This document shows, piece after piece, positions 1 to 11,423 of a DNA stretch of 64,000 nucleotides. A program made the position numbers and the translations under genes. Below the pieces are notes generated by a model. It was not told where the DNA came from. It saw only the letters and a program-made list of their open reading frames with translations, and did not search any database. The stretch comes from Stomoxys calcitrans (Eukaryota; Arthropoda; Insecta; Diptera; Muscidae). The stretch is taken from positions 55,764,286-55,828,285 of the forward strand of contig NC_081552.1 in the NCBI RefSeq assembly GCF_963082655.1, read 5' to 3'. Each line of letters opens with the position of its first letter. Position 1 is the stretch's first letter.

Positions 1-865
1 ACCGATCCTCCGGTTTAGGGTCTTAGGCCCACAAAAGCCACATTTATTATCCGATTTTGATGAAATTCGGGGCAGTGAATTGTGTAAGGCCCATTGACAT
101 ACTTCGTTAATTTGGCTCAGATCGGTCCAGATTTGGATATAGCTACCATATAGACCGATTTCTTAATTTATGGTTTTGGGCCCATAAAATACTCATTTAT
201 TGCCCGATGTCCCCGAAATTTGGAACAGTGAGTTAAGTTAAGCCCCTTGATTTACTTCTGCAATATCGCACATATCGGTCCAGATTTGGATATAGCTGCC
301 ATATAGACCGATATCTAGGTTTTAGGTTTTGGGGCCATAAAAGACGCATTTATTGTCCGATGTCGCTGAAATTTAAGACAGTGAGTTTGGTTAGGCTCTT
401 CGACGTCCTTCTTCAGTTTTGCCCAGATCGGTCCAGATTTGAATATAGCTGCAATATAGACCGATCTCTGGATTTAAGGTTTTGGGGCACATAAAAGAGG
501 CATTTATTGTCCGATTTCGCCGAAATTTGGGACAGTGCTTAGTGTTAGGCTCCTCGACATGTTTATGCAACTTGGCCCAAATCTGTCCAGATTTGGATAT
601 AGCTGCCATGTAGACCGATATCTCGATTTAAAGTCTTAGCCCCATAAAAGGCGCATTTATAATCCGATTTCACTGAAATTTGACACAGTGACTTATGTTC
701 GGCTTTTCGACATCCGTGTCGTATATAGTTCAGATCGGTATTAGGTATATGAGTATAAGGTATGAAATGTTCACCGAATTTTGATGAAAGATGGTTTACA
801 TATAAACCCGAGGTGGTGGGTATCAAAAGTTCGGCCCGGCCGAACTTAACGCCTTTTTACTTGTT
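1..865 (+). mobile_element. Family A element, left part outside window
   Basis: Five or so 153-bp family A monomers (gatatagctgccatatagac core, cataaaagccacattta segment) run from the window edge into a complete family A right end. That end has the gaggtggtgggtatc block, the palindrome ttcggcccggccgaa at 830-844 and the terminal cttgtt at 865. It reads as a non-autonomous mini-me/Helentron-like element whose head lies off the window. It codes for nothing; the open frames inside it are monomer translations. Confidence 0.8.
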
Positions 866-884
866 TTATTTTATTTTATTTTAT

Positions 885-1883
885 TATACCCACCACCGAA
901 GGATGGGGGTATATTCATTTTGTCATTCCGTTTGCAACACATCGAAATATCCATTTCCGACCCTATAAAGTATATATATTCTTGATCAGCGTAAAAATCT
1001 AAGACGATCTAGACATGTCCGTCCGTCTGTCCGTCTGTCTGTTGAAATCACGCTACAGCCTTTAAAAATAGAGATATTGAGCTGAAACTTTGCACAGATT
1101 CTTTTTTTGTCCATAAGCAGGTTAAGTTCGAAGATGGGCTATATCGGACTATATCTTGATATAGCCCCCATATAGACCGATCGGCCGATTTAGGGTCTTA
1201 GGCCCATAAAAGCCACATTTATTATCCGATTTTTCTGAAATTTGGGACAGTGAGTTGTGTTAGGCCCTTCGACATTCTCCGTGAATTTGGCTCAGATCGG
1301 TCCAGATTTGGATATAGCTGCCATATATACCGATCATCCGATTTAGGGTCTAAGTCCCATAAAAGCCACATTTATTATCCGATTTCGCTGAAAATTGGGA
1401 CAGTGAGTTGTGTTATGCCTTTCGACATCTTTCTTCAATTTGGCCCAGATCGGTTCAAATTTGCATATAGCTGCCATATAGACCGATTTCTTGATTTATG
1501 GTTTTGGGCCCATAAAATGCTTATTTATTATCCAATGTCGCCAAAATTTGGGACAGTGAGTTAAGTTAAACCCCTTGACATACTTCTGCAATATCGCACA
1601 GATCAGTTCAGATTTGGATATAGCTGCCATATTGACCGATATCTACGTTTTAGGTTTTGGGCCCATAAAAGACGCATTTATTGTCCGATGTCGCTGAAAT
1701 TTGAGACAGTGAGTTTGGTTAGGCTCTTCGAAGTCCTTCTTCAATTTTGCCCAGATCGGTCGAGATTTGAATATAGCTGCCATATAGACCGATATCGCGA
1801 TTTAAGGTCTTGGCCCCATAAAAGGCGCATTTATAATCCGATTTCACTGAAATTTGACACAGTGACTTATGTTAGGCTTTTCG
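885..1883 (+). mobile_element. Family A element lacking its right end
   Basis: The left end tatacccaccaccgaagg starts at 885, separated from the preceding element's end only by a short TTTTA run. The head (cattccgtttgcaacacatcg, then a gtccgtctgtc microsatellite at 1018-1042) leads into about five 153-bp monomers. The element stops at 1883, where a TTTTA array replaces the expected right end, so it is truncated or was interrupted there. Confidence 0.8.
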
Positions 1884-1987
1884 TTATTTTATTTTATTTT
1901 ATTTTATTTTATTTTATTTTATTTTATTTTATTTTATTTTATTTTATTTTATTTTATTTTATTTTATTTTATTTTATTTTATTTTAT
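1884..1987. repeat. (TTTTA)n microsatellite
   Basis: About twenty near-perfect copies of the pentamer sit exactly at the junction between a truncated family A element and a family C fragment. Its translation gives the low-complexity ILFYF frame, which is not a gene. Confidence 0.95.
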
Positions 1988-2588
1988 ATTTATTTCAGTA
2001 AGAATCACTTACTGATTCGATGTAGCTATGTCCATCTGTCTGTCCATGTTAATTTGTCTTCAAAATTGGCACAGGTATTCTCTTGAGCCTAGAGATGAAG
2101 CCTATTAAAATTGGAAAAAATCGGTTCAAATTTGGATATAGCTCCCATATATATGTTTGCCCAATTTGGACTAAAATTGCAATTATATCGTCAGTTGTAA
2201 GCCGATTCACTCGAAATTTTGCAAAAGTGATTCTCATATATGTTTCGGCACAATTGAAGAATTTCTTAGAAATCGGCCTAGATTTAGATATGGCTTACGT
2301 ATATATGTACGTCCGATCTGGACTAAAATTGCAATTATATCGCTATTTATTAACCGATTCTTCCGAATTTTGCGCAAGTGATTTCTTTATATGTCTTGAC
2401 ATTATTGGTGAATTTCATGGAAATCGGCCTAGATTTAGATATAGCTCCCATATATATGTTCGTCCGATTTGCACTAGTATTGCAATAATTTGGTCATTTG
2501 TTAACCGGTTCTTGTCTGAATTGGCTGAAATTTTGCCCAACGACTTTTATTATGATCTCAAACATTCGTGTCAAGTATAGCTTGAATC
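1988..2588 (+). mobile_element. Family C element fragment
   Basis: It shares with the copies at 11.4 kb and 38.6 kb the block tctgtccatgttaatttgt, the phrase attggaaaaa.tcggttca and monomers carrying catatatatgttcgtccga. Both true ends are missing: the left side abuts the TTTTA array and the right side runs into family B-like monomers. Confidence 0.65.
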
Positions 2589-2765
2589 GCTTTTAATCCT
2601 GATATAGTTCCCAGATAAACTTATCTCCCGATTATATTTCTTGAGCTTCACTATGCACAATGAATTTTTCTATGATCTCTTACATGAGTGTTGAATACGA
2701 TCTGAATGGGTCCGTAACCTGACATAGCTCCCATATAAAATGATCTCCTGGCCTTATTTCTTGAG

Positions 2766-3127
2766 TTAGGTTAGGTTGAAAAGAGGATGCCGATATAAAT
2801 CCACCCATGTCACTATGGACATACACCTAGGCCAGTAGTCGGCTAGTTGTGCACTCTAAAAACTATAAAGTAACGTCTAAAAAGAAAATTTGAAGTTAGG
2901 AATTCCGTGCTACTTACAAAACCCTTAATTGATTTTAATACCACTTCCCTAAGTTGGTTCATGTCTGGTATTGTGTCTCCACCTAAGTGCCGGTATCTTT
3001 TAGAAGCAAAAGCCGGGCAATGACAAAGTAAATGCTCTGACGTCTCATCATCTTCCCCGCATGCCCTACACATGCTATCACTTTCCGCACCGATTTTACA
3101 TAAGTGACCTCGTAGTCCTATGTGTGC
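2766..3127 (-). mobile_element. 5'-truncated non-LTR retrotransposon 3' end with 9-bp target duplication
   Basis: The insert is flanked by direct repeats tttcttgag at 2757-2765 and 3128-3136. These fit the host B-type monomer, in which ttcttgag normally occurs once. On the minus strand it holds the last codons of an ORF2 (zinc-knuckle tail), a short 3' untranslated region and a terminal cctaacctaa instead of poly(A). The same 3' region recurs at 40.1 kb and joins the family that is longer at 57.5-60.4 kb. Severe 5' truncation is usual for target-primed reverse transcription. Confidence 0.8.
2843..3073 (-). pseudogene. C-terminal zinc-finger tail of retrotransposon ORF2
   Basis: A 76-residue frame carries a Cys-His cluster, CRACGEDDETSEHLLCHCPAF, near its start (C-x2-C, then H-x4-C). 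This is typical of the extreme C-terminus of ORF2 polyproteins in I/LOA/R1-like LINEs. The reverse transcriptase and RNase H that should precede it are absent through 5' truncation, so it cannot act alone. The methionine start is an accident of the truncation. Confidence 0.7.
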
Positions 3128-3391
3128 TTTCTTGAGTTCCTATAGGGCGCAATTCTTATCCGATTTGGTTCATTTGCCATTTCGCACAATAGCATCTACT
3201 ATGATGTCCAACATCCAAGCCCCTATGGTCCAAATTGGTTCATAATCCTATATAGATCCCATAGCATAGCAATTCTTATCCATTTTCCTGCGTTTGGCCA
3301 TAAAGATATACTGGACAAAGAACTTAACAAATGCAATTGATGGTGAAGGGTATGTAATATTTGGCCGAATTTATCACTCCTTTAGTTGTTT

Positions 3392-3951
3392 TCCCATTAT
3401 TTTAACCATCAGTGTTAACCATAAAATTGTAAGATTTTATTATAACTCAAACCACCAACGTAATTTCTAATTAAAATTTATTTCCTCTCCTAACACAAAC
3501 ACACACACGACTCGTACACTTAAATAAATGTTGATTCAAAATTATTCCTTTGTAGATATGGCTAAAACTAACAACGGTTCGTAGAATTGTTTTCGCTTTA
3601 AGTTATATAATAAATCATCATATGCAATGACTGCTTTTAGGAAATAGTTGAAATGTGCTCATTTAATTCCCCTAACATCTCCCCTGAGAGCTGGGTATGT
3701 TTGTATATGGTAACTGCACAAGTACGGTAGCGTGTGTGTTTATCTGGGGTGTTTTCTACACAAGCATCTCAAATTGTCTTAGTAAAACTTATGCTAAAAG
3801 TTTAATGAGCCAGCCAAAAGTGATGAGCAACGAATTTGAATATGGAAAGAAGCGTTTACTAGGGTAGGAAAAAATGGAAACAATGTAACAATTTGGCAAT
3901 GATTAGCTTTTAAAATAATATAAAAAAATTTAAAATTAAAAAAAAAAAAAA
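3392..3951. other. AT-rich stretch without recognised features
   Basis: No repeat family seen elsewhere in the window and no credible coding frame. It has a short ca-rich tract near 3498-3512 and an A-rich run at 3937-3951 just before the next element. Confidence 0.5.
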
Positions 3952-4676
3952 CATTAAAAAGGGATTAAGTATGGTCGGGCCGAACTATGGATACACACCA
4001 CCTCGGTTACATATATATATTAATCACCTTTCGCCCTTATATGGTAAAAAATTCATGATTTATTCCAATCTTGATATATAAGACATCAATATCTAAATCT
4101 GGACCGATACGGCCGAATTAAACAGGGATATCGATGAGCCTCATATAACACGCTGCACCAAATTTCCTCGAAACCGGACGTGCCTTTTAAGGGTCTAAGA
4201 CCATAAATCGAGAGATCGGATTGTATGGCAGCTGTATCCAAATCTGAACCGATCTAAATCTGGACCGATATCCAAATCTGGACCGATACGGCCGAATTGA
4301 ACAGGGATATCGAGCAGCCTAACATGACACGCTGTACCAAATTTTTGCAAAATCAGACAATAATTACGACTTTTATGTTCTTAAGACCCTAAAACGGCAG
4401 ACCGGTCTATATGGCAACTATATCCAAATATGGTCTGATTGGGTCCATTCACGGATTTAACCTGCGTGCAGCAAAGGACGTATCTGTACCAAATTTCAGC
4501 TTAATACTAAACTTTTGATGACTGTAGAGTGATTACAACAGACGGACGGACAGACACACGGGCTTTGTTAAATCGCCCTAGAATTTTTCGACGATCCGAA
4601 TTTTATATACTTTGTAGGGTCGGAAATGGACATTTTGATGTGTTGCAAACGGAATGACAAAATGAATATACCCCCT
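3952..4676 (-). mobile_element. Family A-like (diverged) element, reverse orientation
   Basis: Read on the minus strand it has an A-type left head (near 4600-4676: cattccgtttgcaacacatc, aaaatgtcc), a small GTCY tract at about 4540-4556, two to three monomers, and a right end near 3960-4010 with gaggtggtgtgtatcc and the palindrome ttcggcccgac. The left terminus is cut by a SINE head at 4677. Confidence 0.7.
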
Positions 4677-4735
4677 ATCGTCAGCGTCATAGGCTGACAT
4701 GTTGACTCTGAGCTACGGTGGCCTCCGTATTGGGC
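4677..4735 (-). mobile_element. tRNA-derived SINE, head fragment only
   Basis: On the minus strand the sequence ggaggccaccgtagctcaga, followed by catgtcagcctatgacgctga, matches the tRNA-like 5' head of the SINEs at 7.3, 35.0 and 60.9 kb. The B box and the body are missing. Confidence 0.6.
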
Positions 4736-5399
4736 AAGGGGTATAAAGAATAAATTCTTCTTTAAAAAAATTTCTTCTTTGCAGCAGCAGTTTCTTCGGA
4801 ATTCTCTATGCAACTAAAGAACGTTTTCTATTCTTTAAAGTTGAACAATGTGGCGTATGAGTGCTAAAATTTAATTTATATTTACTACCCGTCATACGCC
4901 CCAATGTACCAGAAATCTCTCCATGTCTCTTTCCAACAACCCTAATAGGCTCATGCTCATTTAAATTTATTATGTAAAATTATTTAAAATGTCATTAGCT
5001 ACGAGTAATTGAAAAAACGTTAGACTTATATGCTATACTAAATTAAAGTAATTGAAGGAATTTAACACAGGTGGCATTTGTGGTACTTTGTCACTTATGA
5101 ACTGAGTAAAAGCTGAAGGAAACATTGTCCTTCTCTTGCGCTCTTTTCCTTCCCAAAAGAGGCATGGAGAAGAGTTTGCACATAAAACAAAAACCATCAT
5201 CAAAACGATTTGCCGTAGAGGCAAAACAAACAGCAAGCACATCTGGCCCAAAGAATTATATGTCTATTAGAAAGTAATGAAATGTTACGCAAACGAAAAT
5301 CGAAAACAAAAGGTGCTAATTTTAAGGAATTTTTTTCAATCAATAAGAAATTTGTTTTGAGGGAAATTAAAACAAAGTTAATTTTAAGATACTTATTTT
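4736..5399. other. Unassigned AT-rich stretch
   Basis: No repeat shared with the rest of the window and no recognisable domain. The 72-residue minus frame at 5033-5251 has no features that distinguish it from chance. Confidence 0.45.
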
Positions 5400-5915
5400 T
5401 ATACCCACCACCATGGGATAGGGGGTATGTTCATTTAGTCATTCCGTTTGCAACACACAAGAATATCCCTACAAATTATATATATTTCGGATCGTCGTAA
5501 AATTCTAAGACCATTTAACGATGTCCGTGTATCCGTCCGTCTAAGTTCTTGAACGGGCCAAATCGGACTCTATAGTCGCTTTATAGACCGATCTTCCAAT
5601 TTTGGGTCCTATTCCCATAAAAATCAGATTTATTGTCTGAAAATGTTACTCAGTGATTTATGTTAGGCTTTTCGACATCCGTGTCGTATACGGTTCAGAT
5701 CGGTTTATATTTGGATATAGCTGACAAAAAGACCAATATTTTGTTCTAAAGGATAAATAGTGACCTAGATTCAATAGACCTCTCAATGCCTGTGCCGAAT
5801 TTGGGTGCATATCATAATTTACACCGTATTGTGACGAAATTGGGCTTACATATATACCCGAGGTGGTGGGTATCCAAAGTTCGGCGCGGCCGAACTAATT
5901 GCCTTTTTACTTGTT
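5400..5915 (+). mobile_element. Family F: compact complete A-like element
   Basis: Both termini are present in 516 bp. The left end is tatacccaccaccatggg with the cattccgtttgcaacacac head and a gtccgtgtatccgtccgtc tract. The right end has gaggtggtgggtatcc, the palindrome ttcggcgcggccgaa and terminal tttttacttgtt at 5915. The core has only about one and a half monomers, making it the shortest intact-ended member here. Confidence 0.8.
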
Positions 5916-6564
5916 TGTGGCTTTCTTTATGGATTTCTAGCCTAAAAAACTTAATTGAATTTCTTGGCAAAAATCATTTCGCTTTTTTGTTTGCGGTAAC
6001 AAATTTTCAAAAGTTCCTCCTTCAAGCTTGCTCGTCAACACCTTATTGGCATTAAATTCTAGCAAATAGTCATTAATTTCACCAAAAAGTTTTGATTGAA
6101 GCCAAAAGCTAAGCAAAGAACCAAAAAGTTTAGCCAATTTACAGAAATCAATAAAATGCATAAAACTTCATTATTTTGTGGCCAAGTAGGAAAATGTAAC
6201 CAACATTGCAGTTTACATTAATAACAACTTTTTATGACACCCTTAGGGCCATATGGTAGCCTTTTTCTATTTGCCATCTACCTGCTGGATGGGGATCCAT
6301 GCTCTTACCCAGCATGAGAAAAATTCTATTCCACAAATATGAAATCTCACATTTCATTTCCTGTGGACGGCAAAGAAAGCGGAAAATGGCAAAAATTTAG
6401 GGCACAATATTTTGCAATTGTTCGGCGAACAACCAACCCCCTAAATGGGAGTTTTCCGTGATCAATGTTTCGCAAAAATTCTCTTGAGGTAAAACCAGAA
6501 CAGAGTTGCCAGAGTTGTCAAAATTTAAATTTCATAAATAATTTTTTTTTGAAATATTTATTTT
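5916..6564. other. Unassigned AT-rich stretch
   Basis: Single-copy within the window. The short overlapping frames on both strands show no domain or composition that supports a gene. Confidence 0.45.
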
Positions 6565-7997
6565 TATACCCTCCACTACTCGAAATATGCGTCTAAGACC
6601 CCATAAAGTATTTATATTCTTGATCGTCGCGACATTTTATGACGATCTGGCCATGTCCGTCTGTCTGTCGAAAGCACTCTAACTTTCGATGGTGTAAAGC
6701 TAGCCGCTTGAAATTTTGCACAAATACATCTTAATAGTGTAGGTCGGTTGGGATTGTAAATGGGCTATATCGGTCCATGTTTTGACGTAACTGCCATATA
6801 AACCGATCTTGGGTCTTGACTTCTTGAGCCTCTAGAGGGCGCAATTCTTATCCGATTGAAACGAAATTTTGCACGACGTGTTTTGATGTGACTTCCAACA
6901 ACTGTTCTAAATTATGTTCAAATCGGTTCATAACCTGATATAGCATATGGAAGCTAGCTGCCATATAAACCGATCTTGTGTCTTGACTTCTTGAGCTAGA
7001 TGGCGCAATTCTTATCCGATTGGAAAGAAATTCTTGCACGACGCATTTTGTTATGATATCCAACAGCTGTGCTAAGTATGGTTCAAATCGGTTCATAACC
7101 TGATATAGCTGCCATACAAATCGATCTCGGATCTTGACTTCGTGAGCCTCTAGAGGGCGCACTTATTATCCGATTTGGCTGAAATTTGGCATGAAGTGTT
7201 TTGGTTTGACCATCAACAACTGTGCCAAGTATGGGCCAAACCGATCTTCCGACTATATTTATTAAACCTCAATTGCAAATTGCAAATGTTTACCATGAAC
7301 ATACCACTAAAGAACGGGGGCAAATTTCTCACATATCAATGAGTGCAGTCCAATTCAAGTTTAAGCTCAATAATGAGGGGCCTCCTTTTTATAGTCGAGT
7401 CCGAATGGCGTGCCGCAGTGCGACATCTCTTTGGAGAGAAGTTTTTACATGGCATAATTCCTCACAAATGCTGCTAGTATAAGGATGGGAAAACCACCGC
7501 TGAAAATGTTATCTAATGATTTCGCCAGGATTCGAACGCAGGCGTTCAGCGTCACAGGCGGACATTCTAATATCTGCGCTATGGTGGCCCCATATAAGCC
7601 TCTATAGAGAACAATTTTTACCTGAATTGGCACAACGACTTCTTGCATGACCTTTAACATACATGTTAAATTTTTTCCTGAATCGGTCCATAACATGGTA
7701 TAGCTCCCATTTAAACAGATCTCCCAATTTTATTTCTTGAGCCACTATAGGGCGCAATTCTTATCCGATTTAGATCAAATTTTGCACAATGAATTCCACT
7801 TTGGTCTCGAACAGCTTAACCAAGTATGGTTCCAATCGGTTCATTACTTGGTATATCAGTTATAGCATAGCAATTCTGATCCATTATCCTTTGTGTGTCT
7901 ATAATGAGATATCGGGCACAGAACTTGGCAAATGCAATCCATTGTGAAGGGTATATAAGATTCGGCCCGGTCGAACTAAGCACGATTTTTGCTTGTT
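6565..7997 (+). mobile_element. Family B element with a SINE inserted
   Basis: The left end tataccctccac, the tactcgaaatatgcgtc head and a gtccgtctgtctg tract lead into 153-bp monomers (cttgagcctctagagggcgc) and a right end at about 7895-7997 (gaagggtatataagattcgg, palindrome ttcggcccggtcgaa, terminal gcttgtt). A SINE at 7271-7594 interrupts a monomer. Confidence 0.75.
7271..7594 (-). mobile_element. tRNA-derived SINE
   Basis: The minus strand starts with a tRNA-like head (ggccaccatagcgcagat, then gtccgcctgtgacgctga) and carries a B box (cgttcgaatcc, 7528-7538 on the plus strand). The body includes gaaggaggcccc-like sequence, and the tail ends near gcaatttgcaatt. Candidate imperfect target duplications are taaacctc (7263-7270) and taagcctc (7595-7602). 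Three related copies occur in the window. Confidence 0.75.
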
Positions 7998-8732
7998 TTT
8001 TTCAATAATTTACCGTTTAATTGTTTTGACATTTTCTAAGCTCGGCAACTCTCTTAGACAACCTCCATTTCTTTATAAACCCTAGGGGGTAGCTTGAAAT
8101 GTGAATGAAGACCAGAATTGACCACAATTGACCATTTCTACCTGGGGTAGATGTTTATTGGCGAAATAGTTTGTTTTGTTGCCACGATGTTGGCAATTTC
8201 TGTATACTGGGACTTGTGTTCTTCACGTTCCATTGTAGTGATTGTTTGCTTTCTGGTCAAATCATTTTATACACACTCTCACATAAACATGCATTATACT
8301 TACATAATAATTTCCGCAAATTAAACATTTTGTTGTTGTGTTTATAAATTACATAGACCAATATTATATATTTTTTTTTGCCTCTCTGCTGTTTCCAATG
8401 GTCTGAATCACTTTGCTGGAGAGGATAAGGTTTCGAGCTGAGGTGTACAAGGCAGGAAACACTAGTGAAAACGCCAAAGGTAGGCAATAAAAATCTGTAC
8501 ACTCTTGTAAGAAATTATTTTGTGGCAAATGTTTTGTTGTGATTGAAAAATTGCAAACGAAGACCTAATGGAGAAGGAATGCCAAAGAGAGGAGAGAGAA
8601 TGAGGGACAAGCACAATAAGGTGAATATGTATGCAAAAGGGAGAGGGTCAATGTGACGCATACGCAATATTTATTGTGCCTTATGGTGTATAAGTAATAC
8701 TAATTAAACTTCATTGCCTTTTTTGTGGTTTT
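7998..8732. other. Unassigned stretch between elements
   Basis: No repeat family recognised and no credible gene. The 81-residue minus frame at 8257-8502 has no supporting motif. Confidence 0.45.
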
Positions 8733-8776
8733 TATTTTTTGGCTTTTAGTTATTTTCTATTTTATGTATCTATTTG
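8733..8776 (+). repeat. Flanking direct repeat, left copy
   Basis: A 44-bp sequence (tattttttggcttttagtt, then ttttctattttat) just before the family A left end. It recurs just after that element's right end at 10362-10410 with a few changes. Confidence 0.8.
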
Positions 8777-10362
8777 TATACCCACCACCGAAGGATGGGG
8801 GTATATTCATTTTGTCATTCCGTTTGCATCACATCGAAACATCCATTTCCGACCCTATAAAGTATATATATTCTTGATCAGCGTAAAAATCTAAGACGAT
8901 CTAGACATGTCCGTCCGTCTGTCTGTTGAAATCACGCTACAGTCTTTAAAAATAAAGACATTAAGCTGAAATTTTGCACTGATTCTTTTTTTGTCCATAA
9001 GCAGGTTAAGTTCGAAGATGGGCTATATCGAGCTATATTTTGATATAGCCCCCATATAGACCGATCGACCGATTTAGGGTCTTTGGGCCATAATAGCCTC
9101 ATTTATTATCCGATTTTGCTGAAATTTGGGACAGTGAGTTGTGTTAGGCCCTTCGACATCCTTCGTCAATTTGGCTCAGATCGGTCCAGATTTGGATATA
9201 GCTGCCATATAGACTGATCCTCCGATTTAGGGTCTAAGGCCCATAAAAGCCACATTTTTTATCCGATTTCGCTGAATTTTGGGACATTGAGTTGTCTGAG
9301 GCCCTTCGACTTCCTTCGTTAAATTGGCCCAGATCGGTTCAGATTTGGCCCAGATCGGTTCGGTTTATAGCTGCCATATAAACCGATCCTCCGATTAAGG
9401 GTCATAGGCCCATAAAAGCCACATTTATTATCCGATTTTGATGAAATTCGGGACAGTGAATTGTGTAAGGCCCGTCGAGCCAAAATCACTTTAATTTGGC
9501 TCAGATCGGTCCGGATTTGGATATAGCTGCCATATAGATCGATCCTCCGATTTATGGTGTAAGGCCCATAAAAGCCATATTCATTATCCGATTTTGCTGA
9601 AATTTGGGACAGTGAGTTGTGTTAGGCCCTTTGACAAATTTCTTCAATTTGGTTCAGATCGGTTCAGTTTAGATATAGCTGCCATATAGACCGATTTCTT
9701 GATTTATGGTTTTGGGCCCATAAAATGCTCATTTATTGTCCGAAGTCGCCGAAATTTGGAGCAGTGAGTTAAGTTAAGCCCCTTGACATACTTCCGCAAT
9801 ATCGCACAGATCTAGGTTTTAGGTTTTGGGGCCATAAAAGACGCATTTATTGTCCGATGTCGCTGAAATTTGACACAGTGAGTTTGGTTAGGCTCTTCGA
9901 CGTCCTTCTTAAATTTTGCCCAGATCAGTTCAGATTTGCATATAGCTGCCATATAGACCGATCTCTCGATTTAAGGTTTAGGGCCCATAAAAGAGGCATG
10001 TATTGTCCGATTTCGCCGGAATTTGGGACATTGCTTCGTGTTACGCTTTTCGACATGTTAATGCAACTTGGCCGAAATCGGTTCAGATTTGGATATAGCT
10101 GCCATGTAGACCGATATCTCGATTTAAAGTCTTGGCCCCATAAAAGGCGCATTTATAATCCGATTTCACTGAAATTTCACACAGCGACTTATGTTCGGCT
10201 TTTCGACATCCGTGTCGTATATATTTCAGATCGGTATGAGGTATATGAGTATAAGGTATGAAATTTTCACCGAATTTTGATTAAAAGGTGGTTTACATAT
10301 ATACCCGAGGTGGTGGGTATCCAAAGTTCGGCCCGGCCGAACTTAACGCCTTCTTACTTGTT
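8777..10362 (+). mobile_element. Family A element, full length
   Basis: The best complete A copy in the window. Left end tatacccaccaccgaagg at 8777, head, GTCY tract near 8908-8925, then about eight monomers of about 153 bp, and a complete right end (gaggtggtgggtatcc, palindrome ttcggcccggccgaa, terminal cttactt). No transposase is encoded, so any mobility would depend on proteins supplied elsewhere. Confidence 0.85.
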
Positions 10363-10410
10363 ATTTTTTGGCTTTTAGTTCTTTTCTATTTTATTTCATG
10401 TATTTATTTT
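10362..10410 (+). repeat. Flanking direct repeat, right copy
   Basis: A 49-bp partner of 8733-8776, located between the family A right end and the next element's left end. Confidence 0.8.
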
Positions 10411-11423
10411 TATACCCTCCACCATAGAATGGGGGTATACTAACTTCGTCATTCTGTTTGTAACTACTCGAAATATTCGTCTGAGACCCCATAAAGACTA
10501 TATATTCTTGATCATCGTGACATTTTATGTCGATCTAGCCATGTCCGTCCGTCTGTCCGTCCGTCGAAAGCACGCTAACTTCCGAAGGAGTAAAGCTAGC
10601 CGCTTGAAATTTTACACAAATACTTCTTATTAGTGTAGGTCGGTTGGTATTGTAAATGGGCTATATCGGTCCATGTTTTGATATAGCTGCCATATAAACC
10701 GATATTGGGTCTTGACTTCTTGAGCCTCTAGAGGGCGCAATTCTTATCCGATTGGACTGAAATTTTGCACGACGTGTTTTGTTATGATATCCAGCAGCTG
10801 TGCTAAGTATGGTTTAAATCGGTCCATAACCTGACATAGCTGTCATATAAACCTATCTTGGGTCTTGACTTCTTGAGCCTCTAGAGGGCGCAATTCTTAT
10901 CCAATTGGAATGAATTTTTGCACGAGGTATTTTATTATGATATCCAACAACTGTGACAAGTATGGTTGAAATCGGTTCATAGCCTGATATAGCTGTCATA
11001 TAAACCGATCTGGGATTTTGACATCTTGCGCCTCTAGAGGTCGCAATTATTATCCGATTTGCCTGAAATTTTGTACGGCGGATTCTCTTATGACCATCAA
11101 CATACGTGTTTATTATTATCCGAATTGGTCTATAGCCCGATACAGCTCCCATATAAATCAATCTCTCTATTTTACTTCTTGAGCTCGCAAAGGGCGCAAT
11201 TCTTATTCGAATTGGCTGACATTTTACACAGGTCTCCAAAATATAATTTAGTTGTGGTCCAAACCGGACCATATCTTGATATCACTCTAATAGCAGAGCA
11301 AATCTTTTCTTATATCCTTTTATGCCTAAGAAGAGATGCCGGGAAAAGAACTCGACAAATGCGATCCATGGTGGAGGGTATATAAGATTCGGCCCGGCCG
11401 AACTTAGCACGATTTTACTTGTT
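10411..11423 (+). mobile_element. Family B element, full length
   Basis: Left end tataccctccaccatagaa, the tactcgaaatattcgtctga head, GTCY tract near 10548-10563, then four monomers with a 153-bp period, and a complete right end (ggagggtatataagattcgg, palindrome ttcggcccggccgaa, terminal gattttacttgtt). It is followed with no gap by a family C left end at 11424. Confidence 0.85.

Larger units (their letters stand above)
2589..3391 (+). mobile_element. Family B-like element, right half, split by a LINE insertion
   Basis: Degenerate B-type monomers (ttcttgag, cgcaattcttatccga, gttcataa) lead to a decayed right end around 3340-3391 (gaagggtatgtaatatttggccgaa, then tagttgtt). A LINE 3' fragment at 2766-3127 splits it, and the two halves rejoin through a duplicated tttcttgag. 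Confidence 0.65.

Noticed and set aside
2766..2775. ttaggttagg as an insect telomere repeat
   Set aside because: Only two units; it is the 3' tail of a LINE copy read in reverse, and higher flies do not use TTAGG telomeres.
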